From Pedobacter changchengzhani (GTDB lineage Bacteria > Bacteroidota > Bacteroidia > Sphingobacteriales > Sphingobacteriaceae), in NCBI RefSeq assembly GCF_004354365.1, contig NZ_SJCY01000002.1, positions 248,001-312,000 on the forward strand: DNA of 64,000 nucleotides. The letters are read 5' to 3'. The position numbers and the translations under genes are program-made. Under the pieces are notes generated by a model. That model had not been told where the DNA came from. It ran no database searches and saw only the letters and a program-made list of their open reading frames with translations. Shown here in pieces: positions 37,279 through 43,919 of the stretch. Numbering within the stretch: position 1 is the first letter of the stretch; every line of letters starts with the position of its first letter.

Positions 37279-38553
37279 TTAACTGTGAGATGGAATACCG
37301 GTAACAAGTCCAAATGCTGGAGACATTATTTCTTGTTCTGCCCGGTAAATGCCCAGCTTTGACGCCAGCTTTCGCCAATCTTTAACTACCGTAGAAATTT
37401 CCTTAATGACTTGATGCATCTGGTCGTCCTTGAGCTGAAAAAATTGCCCTACACTCAATGCAAGTTCAAAATCCAGTGCATTATTGTCCATATCCACATT
37501 TAGAGCCAGTCCGTTTTTTTCCATCGAGGGATTAATGTCGTATGCTGGCGATAACCTCCAACCCTTTTCCGCCAATAAAAACCCATGATTTCTCATATGG
37601 TCATCCGTATTGGAGATAGCCATATTAAACACTATTCTCCTCCACAATTGATGTAAATCCTCCTCTATTGCTGAACCATAAGTTTGAATAAAATCTGCTA
37701 TTTCAAGGTAACTCGGGGTGGCATCTCTAATGCCATCTTCACTGTTTTTGGTCATCGTCATGGCCGAAGCGAAATGAATACGCTCACTGGCTTCCCGATC
37801 GAAACGCCTTGATAAGAATGTATGATATGGTCCTCTTACCTTTTCAATAGTGCATACTGGCATATTAATTCCTGCCCTGCAGGCCAGCTCGTATGCGAGG
37901 TATTCCCACGCTGCTTTGTCGGTGGTATCGGCTTTTGAAGGAAACTTTGCAATACATAAATGACCATTTAAATCAATAACATTTGCCTTTGGCCTCGCTC
38001 CACCCAAAGATGATCCAGGGGCAAAAAGCATTGGAATCCATTCATCCCCATTTTTACCGCCGTCGTCTTCTTCATAGGCTTTAACGCTAGCCTGCAGTTC
38101 TCGGAGATGGGTAATTGGTGGGGTTGGATTATCGGTATTGTCATCCAGAAAAAGCCCCTCTGGATTCAACTTAAAACGGAGTGCTCCCATCCTGGAAACA
38201 TCATGAACGCCCAGCAAGAAATCAATTTCATGCAATTTTGGGGAAGCCTCTCCTTTTGCCAGTGCTATTTGTGCAGCACGACGCAACATAAGTTTTCTAC
38301 CCCAGGTATCAGGCATCGAGTCCATAAATACCCCAAAATTGTCTTTTTTTTCGGGGTATTGGGTACCAGAGTAGAGCCCTATTTCGGGATCAAGCAAAAA
38401 CAACTGATCAGACTTCAACCAGTCCTTATCATACTCAAAACCAAATATTCTGCTCCCTTTACTCTGTTGTGCAGATATTACGCCTATGCATTTGGGGCTT
38501 TCCAGTCCTTTCCAGTGTGCATACACCCAGATGTCTGTTTTTGTTGTTGCCAT
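37279..38553 (-). CDS. hipA: HipA-family serine/threonine kinase toxin
   Basis: The 424-residue protein has the N-terminal HipA-coupling region (YSGTQYPEKKDNFGVFMDSMPDTWGR) and the kinase core. The P-loop-like segment GSSLGGARPKA (residues 180-190) contains the serine positions where HipA autophosphorylates. Catalytic Asp317 and Asn322 lie in NTDDHMRNHGF, and the metal-binding Asp339 in SPAYDINP. HipA toxins phosphorylate aminoacyl-tRNA synthetases and slow growth. The ATG overlaps the hipB stop by one base (TAATG). Stretches such as 37840-37930 look clearly richer in G+C than the neighbouring genes, which fits acquisition from elsewhere. It lies inside the repeat-bounded insertion at tRNA-Asp. 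Confidence 0.93.
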   Translation of the reverse strand: MATTKTDIWVYAHWKGLESPKCIGVISAQQSKGSRIFGFEYDKDWLKSDQLFLLDPEIGLYSGTQYPEKKDNFGVFMDSMPDTWGRKLMLRRAAQIALAKGEASPKLHEIDFLLGVHDVSRMGALRFKLNPEGLFLDDNTDNPTPPITHLRELQASVKAYEEDDGGKNGDEWIPMLFAPGSSLGGARPKANVIDLNGHLCIAKFPSKADTTDKAAWEYLAYELACRAGINMPVCTIEKVRGPYHTFLSRRFDREASERIHFASAMTMTKNSEDGIRDATPSYLEIADFIQTYGSAIEEDLHQLWRRIVFNMAISNTDDHMRNHGFLLAEKGWRLSPAYDINPSMEKNGLALNVDMDNNALDFELALSVGQFFQLKDDQMHQVIKEISTVVKDWRKLASKLGIYRAEQEIMSPAFGLVTGIPSHS

Positions 38554-38843
38554 TAGGTTAACAAATCTAAATCCTGGAGCTTTCTGCCAAGCTCATCATC
38601 TACTGCCAGTTTAAGAAAGTCTTCGTGCAAATTCAATGCTTTGAGCACATTGAAATATGCACCCATAGAGACGCTGGGATCTCCTCGCTCTATTTTACGA
38701 AGGGTTAGCCTTTCAATGGCAGAACGTTCGGCAAGTTGAATTGCAGTTAATTTCCTGCGCTTCCTAGCAAGTTTGATGTTCTCACCAAGTTGATCCCATA
38801 TCTTTTGATATTTGGGGAACACAATAACTTTCTTTGACTTCAT
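38553..38843 (-). CDS. hipB: HipB-like antitoxin, XRE-family HTH repressor
   Basis: I choose the ATG at 38843 (96 residues, MKSKKVIVFPKYQ); the frame also opens at a TTG at 38864, but that would place the start over a likely operator. A helix-turn-helix covers about residues 18-75 (LGENIKLARKRRKLTAIQLAERSAIERLTLRKIERGDPSVSMGAYFNVLKAL, quoted here only as the span of its helices). Such proteins neutralise HipA and repress their own operon. The gene precedes hipA in the usual order, with a one-base overlap. Four spaced GNNT-N8-ATCC sites lie upstream. Confidence 0.88.
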   Translation of the reverse strand: MKSKKVIVFPKYQKIWDQLGENIKLARKRRKLTAIQLAERSAIERLTLRKIERGDPSVSMGAYFNVLKALNLHEDFLKLAVDDELGRKLQDLDLLT

Positions 38844-38846
38844 TAT

Positions 38847-39000
38847 GGATGTAATTATATCCAAATATACTAAATATGAATATAATAATATCCATTTATA
38901 TAATAAGGTTGATTTTTATGTTTATGTCATGATTCACTTCTTAGAAAGATAATGAATCATATTATATCCAAACAGAGTTGAAGCGAGTGTAATATGATCC
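38847..39000. promoter_or_regulatory. Candidate HipB operator array (four sites)
   Basis: Four imperfect palindromes of the form G(G/A)(A/G)T-N8-ATCC occur upstream of hipB: GGAT/ATCC at 38847-38862, GAAT/ATCC at 38878-38893, GAAT/ATCC at 38954-38969 and GAGT/ATCC at 38985-39000. Spacing within each pair is exactly 31 bases. The third and fourth also form a larger inverted repeat with each other. E. coli HipB likewise binds several palindromes with an 8-base spacer, but with half-sites TATCC and GGATA in the other order. Confidence 0.5.
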
Positions 39001-39141
39001 ATTTTTAAGGTATTGTCGATAAAAAAGTAGAATTTTACATCCATTAAGAACTTGCATCAATAATAGCGCAGATTTACGTATTGAATCCGAACGTTTTCGT
39101 AAATATAAATTCTTAATTTAGCTAAAATCAGAATGTTGCCT

Positions 39142-39264
39142 ATGATTAGTAGCTACTTTAAATCCCGCAAAGCCTTTTCATTTTCCCCACATCCATACGA
39201 CCTTGGAACTTTTGTGGGTTTATGGCAAGACCATGATGACAACGGATCAAGGATAATAAGGTAG
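39142..39264 (+). pseudogene. Possible 40-codon gene remnant or small protein
   Basis: An ATG-started frame ending with TAG at 39262 encodes a peptide with an unusually protein-like stretch (FSFSPHPYDLGTFVGLW then QDHDDNGSRIIR). I do not recognise the family. It lies inside the tRNA-bounded insertion and could be the tail of a deleted cargo gene. No ribosome-binding site is evident. Confidence 0.25.
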
Positions 39265-39331
39265 ATTTCAAAGCTTATTGTTTCTACAAAATTAATCAAA
39301 TCTTTTTCCTCCCCAACTTTTTTGCTTGATC

Positions 39332-39439
39332 CGTAATTTCTTAAATTTCGCAACCGCCAAAAATATTTTCACCAAAAACAAAAAAGCCTCAACTTTTTAC
39401 AAGTTAAGGCTTTTTTTGCGGAATGGACGGGACTCGAAC
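39332..39439 (-). repeat. tRNA-Asp-proximal copy of the attachment-site-like repeat
   Basis: This copy is continuous with the intact tRNA-Asp gene. It matches 37029-37137 from the T-loop of the tRNA outward through the terminator and about 48 further bases. The two copies are in direct orientation and about 2.3 kb apart. Confidence 0.8.
39380..39418 (-). terminator. Rho-independent terminator of tRNA-Asp
   Basis: On the minus strand AAGCCTTAACTT pairs with AAGTTGAGGCTT around a short A/T loop and is followed by a T-run (TTTTTTGTTTTT). It begins directly after the tRNA 3' end. A second copy lies at 37077-37115. Confidence 0.8.
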
Positions 39440-39492
39440 CCGCGACCTCCTGCGTGACAGGCAGGCATTCTAACCAACTGAACTACCACTCC
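39419..39492 (-). tRNA. tRNA-Asp (anticodon GTC)
   Basis: The minus strand folds as a complete tRNA of 74 nt including the discriminator G. The acceptor GGAGTGG pairs with CCATTCC with one G-U pair. The D-arm region is TAGTTCAGTTGGTTAGA, the anticodon loop CTGTCAC gives anticodon GTC (39456-39458 on the plus strand as GAC), and the T-arm contains GGTTCGAGTCC. The CCA end is not encoded. It serves as the apparent integration target of the hipBA insertion. Confidence 0.97.
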
Positions 39493-39815
39493 ATCTGTTC
39501 TCTTTAAAGTTTGAACCTCTTTCCCTTTCGGGAATGCAAATATAGTGTGTTTTATTAACTTTACAAGAAATATTTTAAAATAACTGTAAGTGCTTATAAT
39601 ACAGATACAAAAAATTAATTTCTCTTAACCCTAATGGGTTTTTAAATAACATATTAGCTTTTGTAGGCGATTTATCCCCAAACCCAAAAGGGGCTTTGAA
39701 TAACATAATGGGCATTCTAAGTGCTTTATCATTAATCTTTGTCTCAATCCTTCAATGGATATCTTAAGCACCTTATCTTTGTTCCTTGCTCTTTGCTCCT
39801 TAATCTATCACAACC
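39493..39815. other. 323-base spacer with two degenerate direct repeats
   Basis: No gene is evident. Two related units occur: CCCTAATGGGTTTTTAAATA from 39629 and CCCAAAAGGGGCTTTGAATA from 39683, both continuing AACATA. Each has a small CCC/GGG hairpin at its start. They look like dispersed intergenic repeats. The left part is the probable promoter region of tRNA-Asp, which is read away from prfA. Confidence 0.45.
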
Positions 39816-40889
39816 TTACGCAACAGCACCTTCTTGCATCTTCTCCGCATTCTCTGCAAACTGCAAAGCATCAATAATTTCCTGTATCTCGCCATCCATA
39901 ATTGTAGGTAAATTATACATGGTTAAACCAATACGGTGCTCGGTAACCCTTCCTTGCGGGTAATTATAAGTTCTAATTTTTGCCGAACGATCTCCTGTAG
40001 AAACCATTGTTTTACGCCTAGCCGCAGTATCTCCATTCTTTTTCTGCACCTCAATGTCGTAAAGTTTACTACGCAACATTTCCATCGCAATAATTCGGTT
40101 ACCCAATTGCGAGCGATCTTGCTGGCAAACCACTACAATTCCCGATGGTTTATGTGTTAACTGCACCTTAGTTTCAACCTTGTTTACATTTTGTCCGCCG
40201 GCACCACCAGAGCGTGAGGTATGCAGTTCAATATCACCTGGGTTAATGTATAAATCAATTTCTTCCGCTTCGGGCAAAACCGCAACAGATGCGGCCGAAG
40301 TATGCACCCGACCCTGCGTTTCCGTATCAGGCACCCGTTGTACACGGTGTACGCCGCTCTCATATTTTAATTGCCCGTAAACATCCTCTCCACTTACCTT
40401 CAAAATTACCTCTTTGTAACCGCCGGCAGTACCTTCAGTTACATCCACGGTTTCAACTTTCCAGCCTTTAGTTTCAAAATAACGGGTGTACATGCGGTAC
40501 AAATCGCCGGCAAAAAGCGCTGCTTCATCACCACCAGTACCACCACGAATCTCAAAAACAGCATTTTTAGCATCTTCAGGATCCTTCGGAATTAACATTA
40601 AGCGAATAGCGCTTTCCATTTCTTCCTGCTGCTTTAACAACGTATCAAGCTCTTCCTTCGCCATTTCTCTCATTTCAGCGTCTTTTTCAACACTTAAAAT
40701 TTCCTTATTGGCATCAATATTACTCATCACGTTTTTGTAGATTTTATACTCATCTACAATTTTGCCCAAATCTTTATATTCCTTGTTTAAAGCAGCAAAA
40801 CGCTTCATATCCTGAATTGCATCTGGATTGCTCAATTGCTCCTCTACATCTTCCCAACGCAGTTTTATTGCCTGTAATTTATCTAACAT
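39816..40889 (-). CDS. prfA: Peptide chain release factor 1
   Basis: The 357-residue protein has the normal RF1 length. The peptidyl-tRNA hydrolysis motif GGQ is at residues 231-233 in [22 protein letters not shown]. The codon-recognition tripeptide is PDT at 187-189 in [18 protein letters not shown], corresponding to the PxT of RF1 and not the SPF of RF2, so it reads UAA and UAG. The N-terminal coiled region ([21 protein letters not shown]) is intact. It stands alone between the tRNA-Asp region and the lpxH-like gene; both flanking spacers exceed 300 bases. Confidence 0.98.
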   Translation of the reverse strand: MLDKLQAIKLRWEDVEEQLSNPDAIQDMKRFAALNKEYKDLGKIVDEYKIYKNVMSNIDANKEILSVEKDAEMREMAKEELDTLLKQQEEMESAIRLMLIPKDPEDAKNAVFEIRGGTGGDEAALFAGDLYRMYTRYFETKGWKVETVDVTEGTAGGYKEVILKVSGEDVYGQLKYESGVHRVQRVPDTETQGRVHTSAASVAVLPEAEEIDLYINPGDIELHTSRSGGAGGQNVNKVETKVQLTHKPSGIVVVCQQDRSQLGNRIIAMEMLRSKLYDIEVQKKNGDTAARRKTMVSTGDRSAKIRTYNYPQGRVTEHRIGLTMYNLPTIMDGEIQEIIDALQFAENAEKMQEGAVA

Positions 40890-41221
40890 AATATTAATTT
40901 CTTTTGAAAAGGTACTGTACAGCTTATTAACAATGTCAGTCCCGCTTTCCGTTACAAAGTAAATTTTTTAGCTCCGCTTCGCGTAGCAAAATTTACGTTT
41001 TCCACTGCAATCGGGTTTAAAAACTTAAACCTGTGCAAATGCAAAAATAAGGAAAAAAAGCTTAAAGCAGAAAGACTAAATCAGTGCCAAAGGCATCCCT
41101 TTGGGAAAAGACGAAAGGCCACAGCTGAAAGCTTAAAGCATGAAGACCAAAGCAGTGCCAAATGGAAAAGCATTAAGCGGAACGACAAACGCTCAAAGCA
41201 TGAACTTTCGCAAAAGCCTCT
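40890..41221. repeat. Spacer with a stem-loop repeat and a 35-base direct repeat
   Basis: No gene is evident. GTAAATTTT (40959-40967) pairs with AAAATTTAC (40988-40996) around a CCGCTTCGCG-containing loop, typical of dispersed intergenic elements. Further on, AAAGCTTAAAGCAGAAAGAC at 41057 recurs with changes at 41128; the two 35-base units (41057-41091 and 41128-41162) share about 30 positions. The function is unknown. Confidence 0.5.
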
Positions 41222-41971
41222 TTAGGGGTTTGGGGTATAATACGCCAACCTTATCTCCTCGCCATTAAAAACCCCGTACGAGTTATAATTCAACCATTCG
41301 CCAATGTTTATATAACGCGAATTTGCATTTAGTTTTATATCCAAAGGCAAATGCCTATGTCCGAAAATGAAATAATCATAATGCGCTTCCTTAAGCTTTT
41401 CTTTAGCGTAAATAGCCAGCCATTCATGCTCCTCACCCAAAAAAACCTCCTTTTTATCGCTTGCCACTCTACTAGTTCCCGACCATCCGTTGGCAATAAA
41501 CATTCCTATTTTTGGTGGCAATACAGAAAATAACCACTGGCAAAATTGATTTCTAAAAACCTTTCTTAAAAATTTGTACTTCGCATCACCAGGCCCTAAA
41601 CCATCGCCATGATGTAGGTAAAACTTCTTTCCATTTCGCTCAATCACCAGTTCATCGCTAATAATCTGCAAACCAAGTTCTTTTGTAAAATAATCATTTA
41701 CCCACATGTCGTGGTTACCTTTAAAAAAATATATTTTTATACCCGAATCAGCCATTTCGGCCAATTTGCCCTGCAGTCTTATAAATCCCTTCGGAATAAC
41801 CTTTCCATATTCAAACCAAAAATCAAAAACATCGCCCATTAAAAAAAGCTCGCCACATGTAGGTTCGATAAAATTTAACCAATTTACAATGCGTTGCTCT
41901 CTTTTACGGCTTTCTGCGTAATTTGGTGCACCTAAATGAAAATCTGAAGCGAAATATATATTCTTTGTCAT
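41222..41971 (-). CDS. lpxH: UDP-2,3-diacylglucosamine diphosphatase (LpxH-like)
   Basis: I start at the ATG at 41971 (249 residues, MTKNIYFASDFHLGAPN); the frame extends 12 codons upstream with a less plausible Phe-rich leader. Calcineurin-type motifs appear in order: SDFHLG, GDVFDFWFEYG, KGNHDMWV, YLHHGDGLGPGD and FGHRHLP, which is the LpxH arrangement (DxH, GDxxD, GNHD, HGD, GHxH-like). The enzyme removes UMP from UDP-2,3-diacylglucosamine in lipid A synthesis and acts at the inner membrane face. It is a single gene with long spacers on both sides. Confidence 0.9.
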   Translation of the reverse strand: MTKNIYFASDFHLGAPNYAESRKREQRIVNWLNFIEPTCGELFLMGDVFDFWFEYGKVIPKGFIRLQGKLAEMADSGIKIYFFKGNHDMWVNDYFTKELGLQIISDELVIERNGKKFYLHHGDGLGPGDAKYKFLRKVFRNQFCQWLFSVLPPKIGMFIANGWSGTSRVASDKKEVFLGEEHEWLAIYAKEKLKEAHYDYFIFGHRHLPLDIKLNANSRYINIGEWLNYNSYGVFNGEEIRLAYYTPNP

Positions 41972-42334
41972 GTACTTTGTAAAGATAAAGCAAAAAAACG
42001 AAATCAATATTCGTAATAAACCTATTACTTTGCGCTCGTTTTTGATAACAAAAATTACACAGCTTTTATTGTCAAAAAACTTAACATTTTATCCCTCCAA
42101 ATTCACTATAAAATGCCAATTTTTTAAATTTAATCGCACAAACAAACTTAGTCTATAAAATCCATAGACTAATTATAATTTGTTTATAAGGCTCATATTT
42201 GCCAAAGTTTTGTTTTGAGTGCCCGAATTGCATACAATATATTGAATGAAAACATATTACAGAATTATATAGAATATTTCTAAATAAAAACCTACATAAA
42301 AGTATATTTTGTAACTTTGTGCAAATTTTTTTGA
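41972..42334. other. Divergent spacer between lpxH-like and ferredoxin reductase genes
   Basis: This 363-base AT-rich region lies between divergently read genes. Its right end holds the exact promoter element TAACTTTG at 42312-42319. I see no other gene or strong secondary structure. Confidence 0.5.
42312..42319 (+). promoter_or_regulatory. Promoter -7 element of the ferredoxin reductase operon
   Basis: TAACTTTG matches TAnnTTTG exactly and is followed by TGCAAAT, 15 bases before the ATG at 42335. The same TAACTTTG is found in front of the genes at 61559 and 61322. A -33 element is not obvious. Confidence 0.6.
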
Positions 42335-43345
42335 ATGATCTCTACAGATATAGCCGTAATAGGCGCTGGTCCGGTTGGTTTATTTGCCATTTTTGAAGCC
42401 GGCTTATTAAAAATGCGTTGTCACTTAATTGATTACCTTCCACAAGTAGGCGGTCAACTTTCTGAAATTTATCCTAAAAAACCAATTTACGACATTCCGG
42501 GGTATCCCTCGGTACTTGCGCAAGAGTTGGTAGATAATTTAATGGAACAAGCTAAACCCTTTCATCCAAGTTTTACATTGGGCGAGCGTATTGAAGGCTT
42601 AGAAAAACGTGGCGAAGCAGATTTCGTTTTAACCACAAACATGGGCACCATTATCGAAGCGAAAGTTGTGGTTATTGCAGGCGGTTTAGGGTGTTTTGAG
42701 CCTCGTAAACCAGGTGTAGAAAATTTAGCCAACTTTGAAAATGGTAAAGGAGTTAATTATATGATTCTTGATCCAGAAAAATACCGCGATCAGAAGATGG
42801 TAATTGCTGGTGGAGGCGATTCGGCTTTAGATTGGACAATTTATTTAGCTGAAGTTTGCTCGGAATTAACATTGGTACACAGAAGCGAGAGTTTCCGTGG
42901 TGCGCCAGATTCTGTAGCTAAAGTAATGGCACTTGCCGAGAGCGGTAAAATTAATTTAATTTTAAATAGCAATCTACAGGCGGTACACGGCTCAGACAAA
43001 CTTGAACAAGTTGAAGTTGTGCAGAACCGCAGCATGGAAAAAACAATTATTGCAACCGATCATTTAATTCCATTATTTGGCTTGAGCCCCAAATTAGGCC
43101 CGATAGAAGCATGGAATTTGAACATTAGCAAAAGTGCAATTGAGGTAAATACTGATGATTATTCGACCAATATACCCGGAATTTACGCCATTGGCGATAT
43201 TAATACATATACAAATAAATTAAAATTAATTCTTTGTGGTTTCCACGAAGCCGCATTAATGAGCCATAGTGCGTATTCGTATATGAATCCAGGAATTAAA
43301 TATACCATGAAATACACAACGGTAAATGGGGTTTCCGAATTTTAA
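42335..43345 (+). CDS. Ferredoxin-NADP+ reductase, thioredoxin-reductase-like type
   Basis: The 336-residue protein has the FAD-binding start IAVIGAGPVGLFAIFEAGL and QVGGQLSEIYPKKPIYDIPGYP, then the NADP-binding MVIAGGGDSALDWTIYLAE and the closing GIYAIGDINTYTNKLKLI. The CxxC redox pair of true thioredoxin reductases is absent: the site between FAD and NADP segments contains no paired cysteines. That marks the FNR type found in Bacillus and Bacteroidota. It transfers electrons between NADPH and ferredoxin. The adjacent 2Fe-2S ferredoxin gene 43 bases downstream is the likely partner. Confidence 0.93.
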   Translation: MISTDIAVIGAGPVGLFAIFEAGLLKMRCHLIDYLPQVGGQLSEIYPKKPIYDIPGYPSVLAQELVDNLMEQAKPFHPSFTLGERIEGLEKRGEADFVLTTNMGTIIEAKVVVIAGGLGCFEPRKPGVENLANFENGKGVNYMILDPEKYRDQKMVIAGGGDSALDWTIYLAEVCSELTLVHRSESFRGAPDSVAKVMALAESGKINLILNSNLQAVHGSDKLEQVEVVQNRSMEKTIIATDHLIPLFGLSPKLGPIEAWNLNISKSAIEVNTDDYSTNIPGIYAIGDINTYTNKLKLILCGFHEAALMSHSAYSYMNPGIKYTMKYTTVNGVSEF

Positions 43346-43388
43346 GCAATTACATATATTTGCAAATAATATAAGTTAAGCACCACAA

Positions 43389-43715
43389 ATGGAAAACAAC
43401 ATTACAATATATATGGAAGAACCAGATGGTTCTGTTACCCCTCACGAAGCACCAACAGATATGGGCTTAAGTTTGATGGAGTTTCTTAAAGCATCTGAGT
43501 ATGATATTTTAGCCACCTGCGGTGGAATGGCTTTATGCGCTACTTGTTGCGTTGATGTTTTAGAAGGCGAAGATCAGCTAAATGAAATGACAGACGACGA
43601 GTACGCAATGCTGGATACGTTGCCCGATGTGTTGCCAAATTCTCGATTGGCTTGCCAATTGCAACTTAGCAATAATATGGACGGCCTAAAAGTTAAGCTA
43701 CACGGCGTAAGCTAG
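43389..43715 (+). CDS. [2Fe-2S] ferredoxin, adrenodoxin-like
   Basis: The 108-residue protein has cluster ligands Cys44, Cys50, Cys53 and Cys89: C-x5-C-x2-C-x35-C in LATCGGMALCATCCVDVLEG and SRLACQLQL. This is the spacing of vertebrate/proteobacterial-type (adrenodoxin) ferredoxins. An extra Cys54 follows the third ligand. It is acidic, as expected for an electron donor. Transcribed with the reductase upstream and followed by a strong terminator, it closes a two-gene electron-transfer operon. The electron acceptor is not evident here. Confidence 0.93.
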   Translation: MENNITIYMEEPDGSVTPHEAPTDMGLSLMEFLKASEYDILATCGGMALCATCCVDVLEGEDQLNEMTDDEYAMLDTLPDVLPNSRLACQLQLSNNMDGLKVKLHGVS

Positions 43716-43731
43716 GAAAAAATTAAGCGTT

Positions 43732-43764
43732 AAAAAGGCGATGTGAAAACATCGCCTTTTTTTT
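43732..43764 (+). terminator. Rho-independent terminator after the ferredoxin gene
   Basis: AAAAAGGCGATGT (43732-43744) pairs with ACATCGCCTTTTT (43749-43761) around a GAAA tetraloop, followed by a T-run to 43764. It lies 16 bases after the ferredoxin stop codon. Confidence 0.92.
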
Positions 43765-43776
43765 GTGGCTTTAGAA

Positions 43777-43905
43777 AACCACCCCCAACCCCTCCTTGAA
43801 AAAAGGAGGGGAGCTCAAATCGCAAAAAATATTAACCGAAAAATTTATTTAGAATACTAAAACACTCGCTACTCCCCTCCTAATTTAGGAGGGGCAGGGG
43901 TGGTT
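43777..43905. repeat. 129-bp inverted-repeat (MITE-like) element
   Basis: The ends AACCACCCCCAACCCCTCC and GGAGGGGCAGGGGTGGTT are complementary apart from one or two positions. Each end carries an inner hairpin (CCCCTCCTTGAAAAAAGGAGGGG on the left and CCCCTCCTAATTTAGGAGGGG on the right). The interior is AT-rich and non-coding. Elements with these GGAGGGG/CCCCTCC arms are common in Bacteroidota spacers. It sits between the ends of the ferredoxin and ppc genes and could also terminate ppc transcription. Confidence 0.75.
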
Positions 43906-43919
43906 AAATACAAATACAT

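Larger units (their letters stand above)
38844..39331. other. Leader and unassigned DNA between hipB and the tRNA-Asp repeat
   Basis: The first 160 bases hold the hipB operator-like repeats and a perfect ATGATTCA/TGAATCAT inverted repeat (38929-38936, 38953-38960). The remaining bases (39001-39331) show no integrase, transposase or convincing gene. A 40-codon plus-strand frame at 39142-39264 is the only reading frame with protein-like composition and may be a gene remnant. Confidence 0.5.

Noticed and set aside
38107..38556. 149-codon plus-strand frame opposite hipA
   Set aside because: The hipA reading has all kinase motifs; this frame is its shadow.
39153..39353. 66-codon minus-strand frame in the tRNA-Asp insertion
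   Set aside because: It runs into the tRNA-flanking repeat and has no family resemblance; the opposite frame at 39142-39264 looks more protein-like.
41057..41162. CRISPR array
   Set aside because: Only two imperfect repeat units, purine-rich low-complexity spacer and no cas genes nearby.
42008..42334. Riboswitch in the ferredoxin reductase leader
   Set aside because: The promoter element is only 15 bases before the start codon, which leaves no room for a structured leader.
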